Made by a program: the position numbers and the translations under genes | The notes under the pieces: model-generated | Databases searched by the model: none | What the model was told of the DNA's origin: nothing | What the model saw: the letters and a program-made list of their open reading frames with translations, nothing else | Shown: in pieces, positions 22,047 to 34,082 of the stretch | Position numbering within the stretch: position 1 is the first letter of the stretch | Layout: each line of letters begins with the position of its first letter | NCBI GenBank assembly: GCA_011319805.1 | Contig: SJRY01000205.1 | Location: forward strand, 1-64,000 | Reading direction: 5' to 3' | DNA: 64,000 nt | From: Macrocybe gigantea | Taxonomy: Eukaryota; Basidiomycota; Agaricomycetes; Agaricales; Callistosporiaceae

Positions 22047-24787
22047 TCCTCACGTTTCATTGCTCCTGGTCTCATTCTGTTTACAATGAAGGAGAATAAC
22101 TGCGATGATGGAGTAAGATACCCAATAGGGGAAATCCGATGGTCGACTATAGAATGCTCGAAAAATGGAGAGGTAGCAGACAGGCTCCAGTCTCAACGGC
22201 GAAATGGTCGGGTGAATGCGAGCTCGCGGTTGTCTGTTCGGGCGATATAATGCGGAGGGACCGCCGGATTTATGTTCAAGTTCAGATTTGATATCATGAC
22301 TGAAACGAGTCCGTGTTCGAACATGACGGGCTTTGAAAGTTCTGTGTGCTTGAAGCTGTGTTTGCTTTGCCCAGATCATGTCCGAAAGAGAAGAGGGAGG
22401 CCCTGTAAAGGTCGTAGCCGTACCAACAACCATGAATTATGGACTTACTGCTCTCACTGATACTCAATATCTAGTAGACAGTAGGGAGTTGGCGAATCCG
22501 AGTCAAGGCTAACTAGCGAAGCGTCCATGCAATGATATTCTATTATCGGGACTTTGGCTATGACCAAAGTCCTAAATCCGGGAGAACATGAACAGGATGC
22601 CAGAACCATTCAATAGTTGATCACTGTCGCGGTCGTGACGATCGTTGTTTCTTCAGGACAGTATCCAGGTAACTACGATGCATCAAAGCACGGATATGAT
22701 GGGTGCTGGAGGCGAGAGTGGTGGACCTGATGGTGCGCGCCCGACAATTGCTTAACTTCGAGCATGTTATATGTAGCTGTATTGTCCAGTGACAACTTGT
22801 CTTGTCCGCAACAAGCGTTTGTCGTTTCTAATCGCACCGGACCTGCTACGAACAGCCGCCAAGTCAGGGTCACTCAGGTGGACGCGCATTCGTACAGGCT
22901 TTGCTGCAGGGAAATTGAAAGATGCACATGCAAGAGGCCAAGTTGCTCGAGTTCACGTCGATCCCGTCCTAGCATTCTAGAGTCACTGCCAAAGAAGAGA
23001 AAGGCACACCACTTCGCTGTTGAACCTTGCTGTGTTATAAGTTACGGCTAGGCGGCAATGTCATTCCGATCCTTCATCAAGCGTTCTGTAGGACATCACC
23101 GAGTGTTACTCAGGCAGGTGTTCGCATCACGATCCGATGGGTGGTTTGTGGGCGCTCTCGCGATGCCGAGAGGCGTTCTCGTCAGAGCCTCGCTCCATCG
23201 CCGCAGCGGGCGCTTAGAGATGAGAACTAAAACTTGCTTCTGTGACGACAGAAAAACCTTTCAGTTAAGCATTGGGCCCTGTTTCTAGCACTTGCCCACC
23301 TTCTGGAAGGAGCACGGTGGTCTTGCTTGGCAGAGTTGCCTGTGCTACGATACTCAGGTGCTTCCAGCTTTCACAACGTACAAGGGGATATTGCCGTGTT
23401 CGCAGAGTTGCGCTCTGATGTGGACACAGTGGCTTTCCTGAACTTCGGGTTGGCGATTTGTGCGAAGCTCACGACACCGTTTTCATTCAGATGGACATAT
23501 GGATGATGACGCCTTAACAGTTCGTTCCCATGGACCGGCGCACGGTTTTTACGGCCGATGACGAACGCAGACGATGATAAAGGGCATGCCACAGGTCCCC
23601 TCCGCGCGAAAATCAATCTTCATTTCTCAAGGCGTGAATACGCCGCGTTTCAGAAACCTCTTCAGCACACAGCATGAATTGCGAATTCATTAAAGCGCTC
23701 CTTTTTGCGAACCGTCCCTGGCTAGATCAGAGCCACAGGTGATCTGTCGCCGAACATAACCCCATTCCACAATCGTGCGCTTGTGCCCCATATAGGTCGA
23801 TCAACTCTGTATTGCTGCCGCCCGGGCCGTTTGGGTATGGGGAATCGTCCCAGTGATCTGGTTCCTGCGCGAGAACTGGGAGCCATTCGTGGCACGGTCG
23901 ACATGGTATTGGCTAAGGGCCGCCATGGCTTCGGCAGTGCACGGCCGGGCATTCAGTTGGCGTTAGACTTCTCTTGCCGCTCTGTCACCAGGCAACCAGC
24001 GATTTCTCAGCTGGAGAGGAGTGAGCCATGCATGGAGGAGGCGGCTTCCAAATTTGGCCAGAGGAGGCAGAGCCGCACTTTAGAAGCACGTTGTCAGCTG
24101 GCCTGCAGAAGGCTGAGGATCGCCGGTGCTTCGTGGATTCTGGTGTGAGTGGAAAGACAGGAATAAAATACCTGAGGTCGCTTAGAATAGGTATGCTACG
24201 GATGGGTTATTCATAGCAATTCCAGGTCCAGTGTTCTGGAGTGAGACAAGTAGGTCAACTGTTGCTTCGGAACTGACATCGAGGAGAGATGTCATTGATG
24301 ATATCAAGTCTTTGAGATTGGTTCTGCAAACCGTTGCAAGTCTCGGCTCAAGTATCTTTCAAGAAAATTTTTGCTGCTGTGCCAAGATATTACTCCAGAT
24401 CAGTGGCTGAGTAGGAAATAGAGAGGCCGGGGCAAACGGCAGCACTGCGGAATTGCAAAAATAAGTGATGAATTTGAAACTCCGCTGATCCATTGGATGC
24501 GGCGAGTGGAGTGACGGCCATCATCGCAGCACACTGTCCAGCTTTTTCTTGTCATCCGCCATCTCCCCGTCCTCCGCCTTGAGCTCGCCTACGACGCGGC
24601 TCCTCCATTTCATATCTTTTCTTCGTCTCTGGCGTCGTAATTCGCTCTTTACCCATCACCCCCTACTCTACTTCAGATGCTATACCTCACCTCCGATGCC
24701 TTCCCAGTCTGTGCGTGTGCCATATTTGACTCCTAGGGACCGTGTCTGAACTGATTGACCTCCCGCCAGTCGTCCCGTTCGGTGTGA
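22047..24787. other. Long intergenic stretch, no gene seen
   Basis: About 2.7 kb with only short unsupported frames. A short inverted repeat (GGGACTTTGG ... CCAAAGTCC) lies at 22548-22572. Pyrimidine-rich sequence at 24535-24690 is probably the promoter and leader of the following glycosyltransferase gene. Confidence 0.5.
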
Positions 24788-26590
24788 TTGGGTGCGTTGA
24801 ATTGGATAATTTCGGCAGCAGGGCTGACCAGTCAAATACTCTTGCAACACGTTTGCCATGCATGCAGCTTTTACCGCTACTTATGGTACTTAATCCGCCT
24901 GGCGGCAGCGCTGGCTTACCGCCCGGTTCCACTCCCTGAAAACCCGACGTACATAGCCTCGGAAGACGTCACGATAATCGTCCCGACCATCGACGCCGGC
25001 GAGGAGTTCAAAGAGGCCGCCCATAGCTGGCTTGTCGGCAAGCCAAAGGAGATTCTCATCATCACCGAAGAGAAGATGCTCGGGCCGCTTCAGGAGCTTG
25101 CCAATCAGGTCGACCCCGAGCGCATCCGCGTCCTCACCGTGCCCTTTGCGAACAAGCGTCTCCAGATGAGCCACGGCATCAAGAACACCACGACCGACAT
25201 CATCGTCTTCGCGGATGATGATGCCATCTGGCCGCCGACCATGCTGCCATACATTCTTGCGTGCTTTGAGGACCAGAAGGTCGGCGGCGTCGGCACCAGT
25301 CAGCGCGTTCAGCCCGTTGGCCAGCGCATGACCGTCTGGGAGGTCCTTGCTGCGTTCCGCCTCAGCATCCGTAACATCGAGATCTCGTCCTCGACGCACA
25401 TCGATGGAGGTATCCCCTGCCTCTCTGGACGCACAGCCGCGTACCGCACCGTCATCCTCAAGGACCCCGAGTTTCTGCACGGCTTCACGCACGACTACTG
25501 GCTGGGCAAATACCAGCTCAACTCGGGCGACGACAAGTATTTGACACGGTGGATGGTGAGCCACGGCTGGAGCACGTACGTCCAGTGTTGTAAGGAGGCA
25601 GAGCTGCTCAGCACCATGAAGCCGAATTGGAGGTTCCTGAAGCAAGTGCTCAGGTGGACGCGAAATACCTGGCGGTCCGACTTGCGTAGTCTGTTCATGG
25701 AGAGACATATTTGGACTAGCCATCCTTACGTTGCGTATACCATGGTTAGTCCTCGTCCTCTTGGCTTAGGAGATCTTGGGCCGCTGACGGCCAACCTGCT
25801 CGTCTAGGTGGACAAGCTCTTCAATCCTTTGACATTGCTCGTTGGGCCCTGTCTCGTTTCATATCTTATCTACAAGAGCACGGTTCCCATCGAGCAGGGC
25901 GGATATCATCTTCCTTGGTGGTGAGCTCCTGCTTTGCTACACCGTGGTACTGTTCAGAAACGAACATCGTGTCCTGAACAGGAACATACTTTTATCTTAT
26001 TGTGTCTGGCTCTCGGCGACCCGAACTGCCAAACTTCTTCCTCACCTCTGGTATAGACCTCAAGACATCATTTACGTCCCCGCTTTTATCCTTTTTGGTT
26101 ACTACTTTGCCGTCATGAAACTGTACGCCCTTTTCACACTACATGAGGTAACCGTTCCCTCTGTTCCCCTCGATGACATCACTGTCCTGACTCAAATCCG
26201 AACTAGACCGGTTGGGGTACTCGGGCTGGTATCGGTGATGCCTCCGCCGCCACCGCCGCCGTAGACGCCGTGAACGAAAAATCCGCCAACGCGAACGCGG
26301 GCGCGAATAACACCGACTCCAACAGCACCAGCAACAACAATTTCAGCACCCACCCGTACCAGCCGCAGGCGCGGCGGCCGCAACAGATGACAACGCTCAA
26401 TAACGCATCGAACGAGCCCTTGTCCCCGTTCCGCGACCAGCCGTCGCCATACCACGACGAGCCGACGCCAACGACGAGCACGCCGATATATACCGCAAGA
26501 GCGCAGATTGGCGGCGGCGGTGGCGGCGGGATGAGAAGGGCGCTTGAGCGGGAAGAAATGGTGGAGATGCAGGTCGGCTATGCTAGATAG
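24788..26590 (+). CDS. Cps1-like family-2 glycosyltransferase
   Basis: This is a membrane-bound processive beta-glycosyltransferase related to fungal Cps1 and hyaluronan-synthase-like enzymes, which polymerise a polysaccharide from nucleotide sugars at the plasma membrane. Clear exons are the block to 25744, then 25808-25920, 25982-26147 and 26207-26590, with agreeing phases. Motifs: VTIIVPTIDAGEEFKEA, the DxD-type FADDDAIWPP, HIDGGI, GFTHDYW and the processive signature QVLRW, then membrane segments near IYVPAFILFGYYFAV. A low-complexity Asn/Ser/Gln tail with a seven-Gly run ends the protein. The 5' end is not settled: an in-frame stop lies at 24785-24787 and no ATG follows at once, so either a short first exon (ATG at 24677 or 24696) is spliced on or one base is wrong near 24788. 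Confidence 0.88.
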
Positions 26591-28059
26591 GTCGGTCCTC
26601 TGTTTCTTCCATTTCCTATTTTACATTACCTTCTTTTTGCTTCATGGACGCAAGAGTTTTTCTTATCCTGTCATGTTACATATATCGATATCGATGGAAT
26701 GCATTGGGAACAAGGGACTTGGTTGTTTTGTTTCTTTTAATCATTTTCTTTATTCATCGATATCTGTTGTTAATATTGTTTTTAAACGCCCTTTTTTCCC
26801 CTCAGGCAGAGACCAATGCGTTCTTTGGAACGTCCAGGCGCAAAGCACCGGTCGAATCCGAAGCGCGTGTGTTAACTTTTTTTTTGGGTTTTCCTTCGGT
26901 TTTCGCCTTTCAGAGGAAGATGGGTTGCCTTTCCACCGGCAGGAAAGGCTGTACTCTTTTTCTGTTTTCTTCAGACGTCGCCCTATCCTTGCATTGTCAT
27001 GCATGTCCCTCCTCTGTTCCCTTCCTCCTTACCCGCGCTTGCGCTCGCACTTGCATTCCTCCCCGCGTCATCTCTGTCATCATATATCTCACTACTGTAG
27101 CATCTTTTTTTAAAAAGAAATCCGTCTTCGCGTCATTCATCCAAGCTCTCTTTTTGTTTCCTTCTTTTTTTCCCCGCTTTTCTCATCCTGCCTTTTTTTG
27201 ATATTATTCGGTCATGAACCGTTTCAATCGCTGGCACTTTTCAATTATTTTTTATCCTTCTTACGTATACCCCACACCAACCTGCCATTGGACTTGGAGA
27301 AACGGATTGCCAATCGAAAAAATGAAATAAAATAAAATAAATAATGACAGCCTGAAAGCCTTGCAGCATGCATAGGCTGCTTGGATCTGCGTTCCTTGAA
27401 TGTGCTGATGTTTGTTTTTCTTTTGGCTTTATAATCTCTAGAGATGCAGCGAATGTATAGAAGCAACACATAGAACAGAGTAACGGGCATAGTATCTTAA
27501 TAGTGTATTCTACATGCATTCGACCTGGGTAAACAATTCATTCGATGACGTTTGGCACAATGCAAACCGAACTCACATTGTATGCTAAGCATTACATCAG
27601 CAAAGCATGGTCCTGCTTGATTACAATTTTTCCTTCTTTAGAATATGCTATGCAAAACTAATTCTGCATGCAGGTCACTCTAACTAGAGATGAGAGGCGG
27701 GGATATGAATGCTAAATATTAGCCAGCTCGAAGCTGATTTCTACTATACATGTTTTAACTATTTATACATTACGATACCCAAGCATGGACCATGACTATG
27801 CTATCCTCATGTTGTGTGAAACCCTCGACCCTAAGCTGAATGAGTAAGGATTCGACTGTGCTCCTCATGGTATCCTGCAGATGCTGCGTAATAACTCTAT
27901 GCCCTAGTCAATGCTGATGCATCGTTGTTATAGGGTTGTCTCAGATCGTTGCATTGCATTCTATGTGTCACATTGCGCTTCATGTCACATGTTCTTGAGT
28001 CATGTGCCCATCGTCAAGATAACGATAAGCCCAGAAATCGTAACATTACCCCCCTTTAG
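26591..28059. other. Intergenic, AT- and T-rich
   Basis: This holds the 3' untranslated region of the glycosyltransferase gene followed by T-rich sequence with no supported gene. It marks the change from the gene side to the transposon-rich side of the window. Confidence 0.5.
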
Positions 28060-29042
28060 GGATTGCATCCTTGCAATCATATTCTTCTTCCTCATTATCC
28101 TCTTAGTCTTGCTTGCACTCATCCTCGCCTATGATTTTCTAATTCTGTCAGTCCTGCCATGCTTGCCAGGCCAAGTCCAGTTGGTTCTCGACTTCTTTCA
28201 GGTCTGCCATCCAGCCAGTAAGGGTCTTCTTTTTCAGCAGCATTTTCATTTGCTGACCATGTGGGTAGACCCAGACTTCATTAGCCATGTGGTCAAAGAG
28301 GACCTTCAGCAACTGGGCTTGATGGAGATGGGTTCATACGACTTTCTTCGGCATGGGTCATGGCAGCAACTGACACTGTCCTCTCTCTAGGGATGATGCC
28401 TTAGGGTTCTTGTGATGGAATTTTATGACTGTGTTCGGCACATCTTCGTTGATATTTTTGACGGGTTGCCAAGTAGCGTCCTCCATAGGGTACCCTTTCC
28501 AATGTATTCTATACTGTAGTTTCCCTCTATTCCATTGCTAATTTACTACAGCTTCCACTTTGTATTGTTTCTCTCCTTCCATGATGATGGGAGGAGGTCG
28601 TTTCAGAATCATTACCGCTTTTTGTCATGAAAATGCTGGTGCCGTGTATGGAGTGAGTTCAGATTCATTTCGGATGGGGTGGATCTTCCAGTGTTCTGGT
28701 AGTTCGAGTTCATATGCCAATTCTCTAATTGGCCACTTGACTTTGAAAGGACCGAACCATTTGTCATTGAGTTTATCAGTCAGTCGGTCAGTCATGATAT
28801 TAGTGCTTGATCGCCCTTGTGATACTCTCTGGTAGGCTTCTGTTTCTGGTCATAAGTCCATTTCATTGTTTCCACAGCTTTCAATAGAGGGGTCTCAGCC
28901 TTGGTCTGAATTTCCTTCATCATTTTGGTGAACTCTTCTGCAGTCTGCAATTTAGCATTATGCTTCGGAGGTTCTTTTCCAGTATATGGATGTCACCCAT
29001 GGTTTAAGTAAAATGGGGAGTATCCGGTCGCCAAGTGGATTT
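28060..29042 (-). pseudogene. Ty3/gypsy integrase C-terminus and chromodomain, lineage 2
   Basis: On the minus strand this reads as the end of a chromovirus pol: a block SPFYLNHG, a segment with WFGPFKVKWPIRELAYEL, then a chromodomain (YKVEAVVN ... YRIHWKGYPMEDATW). Several stops interrupt it. It is clearly diverged from the family that makes up the large elements of the window. It is cut at about 29045, where a fragment of that other family begins in the opposite direction. Confidence 0.75.
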
Positions 29043-29726
29043 GATTGTTATAGGAAACACCATTCTACCTCAACTATGGAATGCACCCCTGGAAGGGAGA
29101 ACTGCAGATGACAGAAGGGAATAACCCTGCAGTGAAGGACTTCGTCAAAAGAATGAACCAAATATGGAAAGAAGCAAATGCTGCACTGCAGTATGTACAA
29201 ACACAAGCCAAAGACAATTACGATGCAAGGCAAAAACCAGCCCATAAATACAAGAAAGGGGATGGAGTATAGCTTGAAGCCACCAATATTACAGTCAATT
29301 GACTATCAAAGAAGTTATTGGCACTCCAATATGGACCGTTCAAGGTGGTTGAAAAGAAAGGAGCCTTGGCATATTGCCTGGAACTCCCAGCATCATGGCA
29401 GCTGATACACCCTGTGTTCAATAAAATACTGCTCATGCCCTATAAAGGACCCTGTTTCAAGATACAAGAGTGACTATCGCCACCACTCTCTGAAATCATA
29501 AATGATGAAGAAGAGTATGAGATAGAAGAAATTCTAAAAAGAAGAAACAAGAAAGGGGAATGCTATTCCTAGTCAAATGGAAAGGATACAGATATAAAGA
29601 GAATACATGGATCAAAGACAAGGAACTGGGGAATGCACAGCAAGCTCTAGACCACTTTCTAAAGAAGACTGTGAACCAGGATAAAAGGACCATGACAAGA
29701 GGGAAGAAGACCAAAAATCACACATC

Positions 29727-30128
29727 ATGACCACCAATGCCCCCATCAGCATTGACAGCAGTGATGACAGCTGTGCACCTACCCCCAACCACCCAAACAA
29801 CCACAAGAATCTGGCAAGGATTCTCAATGGCAGCGACTACATGGACCCCCTCGCCATCACACTTGGCGCATACATGTGCTATGTTATGACTGTCCGCATG
29901 CACCTCTGGACCAGGCAAACCCCTGATGGGACTGGCCCCACTGCAGCAGAATGCATTGCACTTTGCGAAGCAATGGAAATGCTTTGCATGGAAAACCAGT
30001 GACTTAAACTCCTCACCACCACACTCCATCACATTCATGCCTATAACAAAGAGCTCATTTATACATGGGCCTCACATGCTGCGACCACCTGGGAGACCAA
30101 TAATAGGTGGGGACAGCTGGACTAAGGT
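29727..30128 (+). pseudogene. Third ORF of the chromovirus, truncated copy
   Basis: Starts MTTNAPISIDSSDDSCAP at the site where the pol stop overlaps the ATG. It reads to a TAG or TGA at about 30002, where the copy at 39509 has CGA, and its remaining frame continues to about 30124. See the entry at 54487-54885 for the best copy. Confidence 0.6.
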
Positions 30129-30162
30129 CTTTCACAAGGACATGAATCTAAAGAGAGGGTGA

Positions 30163-30531
30163 TGTTATGGATGTCACCCAAAGGACCATTCAATTTTTTA
30201 TCTTATCTTTCCCATATCCCTTATCTTCCCCATCATGCTGCGCAGCATGCAGCTATCAAGTCATTTCACTTCCCTAGTCATTCTGAGTCATCTCCCTCCA
30301 GTCTTATTCATCTGCAGTCTATAGCATTGCATAGCCCATGGTCTGTGCTCGAGTACTGTAACATATATAAGGACTTCCAGATGTACCAGTAGTGCTAGGC
30401 TTAATATTCCTTTTGTCATCATCTCAAGACCACTCTCACACTTAGTCTGCCTGAGTCCTTTTGTCATCATCTCAAGACCACTCTCACACTTAGTCTGTCC
30501 GAGTCCTTTTGAGATTCGTCTAGCCTAATAC
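30163..30531 (+). repeat. LTR with internal tandem duplication
   Basis: LTR of the 320-bp family, about 50 bp longer because the segment with CATCATCTCAAGACCACTCT is present twice (about 30410-30510). Its end lies against the EMC1 fragment. Confidence 0.85.
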
Positions 30532-30536
30532 TTTGC

Positions 30537-31850
30537 ATCCCCAATCTGCCTGGTGATCCTGTTCACAAAGGTCTCCTTTGCACAATCAATGCCCATTCCA
30601 TCCTTCTCCTCAGAAAGCTCTACAAGCTTGGCAAGGAGGACCACAGCCAATGACTCTTCTCTCATCCACTTCAACTCCTCACCCTGCCAGAGCTGAAGAG
30701 AACTAGTGCTGGATGTGATGAGTGCTCACGTGGTAAGATTGCCTAAAGATGCAAATGTAGCTTCCAGGGTTACCTGATCCAAGAGAGTTCAGTTTGCACA
30801 GTTGATGAACAAAGAAAGGTCGTACATGGCCAATTATACCATGAGAGAGTGTGTCAAACTGAAACACAAGTGTCGAGGTGAGTGACTTTGCTTCTCCAAA
30901 GGTAGGCGAATAGACTTCCATCTTGGCCTTCTGTGGAATCAAAGGTAAAAAAAAAAAGTCCAAAATCAATGCAAATCCTCTGGATTGACTTACCCTAGAT
31001 GAATAAGACCAATATGTCCTGGCCAGAACAAGCCTGCCATTCTCGGTGACAGCATCGGTAAAAACAGAATCAGAAATGTTGTCCTTGCCTGCCTCCTTGC
31101 TCTTCCCAAACTCCCATATGCCTTTCAGCCCCAGGTCCAGCTCACTTGCACTAGTGCCACCAGCCAGTTTCACCACTCTCACCATGCTGTCTGGCTTCAT
31201 CACAATAAAGTATTCCAGTTGCTCACTGACAATGGGGCTGAGGTCCACAACATTGCTGTAGCCCTTTCCTTTCATGGCAATAGGCTTATGTGATGGTCCA
31301 GAGACCGAAGGCATCAGCAGAACAGAAGTGATCATGGTCCCTTGGTCTAGCCATACAAGGCAAATGATATCATTGGAGTAGAGGACCAGAAACTGCGTCA
31401 TGGCCTCTTTGATGCTTGACGCAACTTCAGTCGAAGGCAGGACCTCTCCGGATGACGAGAAGAGTGATGTAACATGCAAAGTGAAAGAGCTGAAGGACTT
31501 GGACACACCAATGGTATAAATCATAGAAGGAGTAGTGACAAGCTTGGAGTATATGGTCAATGATCTTTGTAAAATGCAGCTCATCAGTTGCCTGCAAAAA
31601 AAAAACAAACACATTGTTTCAGGTGAACACATATATCTGGTCAGGTTAGGACCACTCCCAAAGTGTTTCCACTGTATTCATGTCAATCTTGTGAATTATA
31701 TGGCTGTTAGTGAGGATGTAGAGGTGGGGAAGGCCCGAGCTGTGCTGTCACTCGAATGCAACAAATTTGCCAGCCAAGGCAGCAGTGGTCAGAAACATGC
31801 TGCTGTTATTGAACTTGCTAACTTCTCTCCAGGAAATCACAGTCTGTTTG
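30537..31850 (-). pseudogene. EMC1: EMC1, ER membrane protein complex subunit 1, fragment
   Basis: EMC1 is the large luminal beta-propeller subunit of the ER membrane protein complex, which inserts transmembrane helices. The minus strand shows family blocks in order: LYILTNSHIIHKID near 31700, LTIYSKLVTTPSMIYTIGV and FTLHVTSL near 31500, KGKGYSNVVDL near 31260, GLKGIWEFGKS near 31110, YWSYSS then KAKMEVYSP across a short intron (about 30935-31000), FDTLSHGIIGHV near 30830, and LWQGEELKWMREESLAVV with RITRQIGDAK at 30540-30690. The fragment stops abruptly where an LTR begins (30531). The C-terminal half of the protein is absent and the N-terminal end is poorly preserved, including a stop near 31740, so this is a broken or partial copy. 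Identification rests on remembered family features. Confidence 0.72.
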
Positions 31851-32570
31851 GCTGAGTGTGACACATGAGTGGGGCAGACCATCCTGCCAGTCACAGGACT
31901 GTCTTGTTCGGCCCTCAGCTCAGGTCCTTGCACTGCTGCACTTGGCTCTGTTGTTTGGCGATGCCTGATCAGGGACTCCGGTTTACTGCTCCTTTGCTTC
32001 CCTCACTTGCTGCCCCTCTGCCCCTTGTCGCCACCCTGCCTGCCCCACCCTGACCCCCTGTCAGTTTGACTCAGCTCCCTTTTGAACATCGAACATGCCT
32101 GAGGGGTCTGACAAGGAAGGATGAATCCGAGAGAGGTTCTCCTGCTCAGCTGCCCTGTCCTGCCCTGTTCTGCTGAGAGGACCCCTTCCTGTCATCCATG
32201 CCTTTTCTGTCCATCCTTGATTGTCGAGAGTTGCTAACATACTAAAACTTTGTTGCTTTTTTTCCCCAGGTCCCTGCTAGTCAATGGTGCATGCGAGTTG
32301 ATCACATCTGCAGTCCACTTTGCCACCCCTGGTGTCTTCAAGCTCAGCAACTGCAGCTGGACTTCACATGTGCCCACTGCTGCTCATGACGGTTCCTGTG
32401 ACATGAAACTTGATGCATTCTGGCTCATTGTCATTGCACAACTTAGGAGCACCGCTTCGCTAGCTGATTATGTATTGTTGAATATGAATATAAGAGATAT
32501 TCCTGATCTTAAAGAATATTTCGAACGAGAAGGTGCATGAGAGTTCAGTCTCGCATAAAAGGATATACCC
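31851..32570. other. No clear gene
   Basis: Sequence between the EMC1 fragment and a gypsy fragment. Short frames only. No domain was recognised. Confidence 0.4.
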
Positions 32571-33749
32571 TACCCTGGGTAGCTCAACAGATTTATCAGC
32601 AGGATGAGTCTAAGGCATACTCGATTCTTAAAACATGGATGAATCAATTATGACAGAAGGACATCTCACTAGAAAGGCTTCATGAGATCAATCAAATGAA
32701 TGATCACGATGCTCTCCATACATTGTTCGACCTCAGACAAAAACCACAATTTGTCAGAGGCGGCAACGGAAATCAGATGGACATGCCTTTGATGATCATG
32801 ACCCTAGACACTGGACGAACATACAGCATAAAGGCCTTACTTGATATGGGATGCACCAGATCTTGCATAGATTGGAAGTTTGTTAAGGAAAAGGAAATCA
32901 ATACAAAGAGATATCCGATTCCTATTCCAGTCCATAATGCAGACGGAACCTGTAACATGGCGGGAGACATATGCGAATATGTTGAACTAAGGGTCTGGGT
33001 CCAAGACCATGTCAAGCGAATGGTCTTCTCAGTTACTGAACTCGGAAAGGGCCAGATCTTCATCAGTTATGAGTGGGTTAAGCATCACAATCCTCGGATT
33101 GATTGGAAGACAGAAAAGATCACATTCGATCGATGCTCTGAAGAGTGTCAGTGGATTGTCCAAATAGGAAACCCCAAAGATGATGACACCTCTATCGAGA
33201 CAAATGAGGTAGACTTCAAGAATGGAGAAAAGCTCTTGATGATTAATGTGAACCAAGAGTTTCATCTGAGGGCTTTCCAAATGACGGCTTCTAAACTGGC
33301 GGAAGCAACGGCAAAGGCAATGAAGGCAAAAACCTTCGAGGAATCATACCAGAAGAATACCACTGTTTCAAAGACTCAGTGTTCGGAAAGGAGTCATTCA
33401 ATGAACTACCACCATGACGACCTTGGGACCATGTGATCGAACTCATCCCAGGAGCTAAATTCCAGGATTGCAAGGTCTATCCCCTGACGCTAGATGAACA
33501 AAAACAGTTGGATGCCTTTTTAGATGAAAATCTAAACACTGGATGAATTAGACCGTTGAAGTCGCCAATGGCCTCGCCTTTCTTCTTCATGAAAAAGAAG
33601 GATGGATCCCTATGACCTGTATAAGATTATCAGAAGTTAAATGACATGACAATAAAGAACAAATACCCACTCCCCCTAATCCAAGAGTTGATCAACAAAC
33701 TCAAGGGAGCAAAGTTCTTTATGAAGCTTGATATCCGATGGAGATACAA
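32571..33749 (+). pseudogene. Ty3/gypsy gag-protease-RT fragment, lineage 3
   Basis: The frame from 32696 carries a retroviral-type aspartyl protease (ALLDMGCTRSCIDW, where the usual motif is DSG or DTG) and the linker leading to reverse transcriptase (PLTLDEQKQLDAFLDENL, KSPMASPFFFMKKKDGS, KNKYPLPLIQELINKL, FFMKLDIRW). Stops interrupt it after 33434. It is cut at 33749 by the LTR of the next element. It differs in sequence from the main chromovirus family. The rest of its pol is not found to the right. Confidence 0.78.
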
Positions 33750-34069
33750 TGTTACAGACATCGCCCAAAGGACCATTCATTTTCTTGTCTTATCTTTCCC
33801 ACATCCCTTATCTCCCCCGTCATGCTGCGCCACATGCAGCCATCGAGTCATCCCACTTCCCTAGTCATCCTGAGTCATCTCCTTCCAGTCTTACTCATCC
33901 ACAGTCCACAGCATTGTGCAGCCCATGGTCTGTGCTCGAGCACTGTAATGTATATAAGGACTCCCAGATGTACCAGTAGTGCTAGGCTTAATATTCCTTT
34001 TGCCATCATCTCAAGACCACTCTCGCACTTAGTCTGCCTGAGTCCTTCTGAGATTCGTCTAGCCTAACA
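33750..34069 (+). repeat. 5' LTR
   Basis: 320 bp, TG...CA ends. Contains a TATATAA box at 33951-33957 and the probable RNA start AGGCTTAATAT at 33984-33994. Confidence 0.93.
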
Positions 34070-34071
34070 AG

Positions 34072-34082
34072 ATATTAAGCCT
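34072..34082 (+). other. Self-priming primer-binding site
   Basis: ATATTAAGCCT lies two bases after the 5' LTR and is the exact reverse complement of AGGCTTAATAT at 33984-33994, about 33 bases past the LTR TATA box. This is the Tf1/sushi-type arrangement, in which the RNA 5' end folds back to prime reverse transcription instead of a tRNA. Confidence 0.75.

Larger units (their letters stand above)
29047..30531 (+). mobile_element. 5'-truncated chromovirus with 3' LTR
   Basis: Starts within the integrase C-terminal region (FYLNYGMHPW reading frame at about 29058), runs through the chromodomain (about 29500-29680) and the small third ORF (29727), and ends in an LTR at 30163-30531. Stops interrupt pol. 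The 5' side is lost at the junction with the inverted lineage-2 fragment. Confidence 0.85.

Noticed and set aside
22268..24216. Short frames in the long intergenic region, considered as small secreted proteins
   Set aside because: No signal peptide with a credible mature part, no repeats and no splice-consistent extension.
24890..25723. 277-codon minus-strand frame opposite the glycosyltransferase
   Set aside because: It is the antisense shadow of a well-supported gene.
26544..27201. Overlapping long frames after the glycosyltransferase
   Set aside because: Phe/Ser-rich composition from T-rich 3' sequence, with no family similarity in any frame.
33728..34067. Pro/Ser-rich frames of about 80-110 codons repeated at every LTR
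   Set aside because: They lie wholly inside LTRs and are by-products of LTR sequence.
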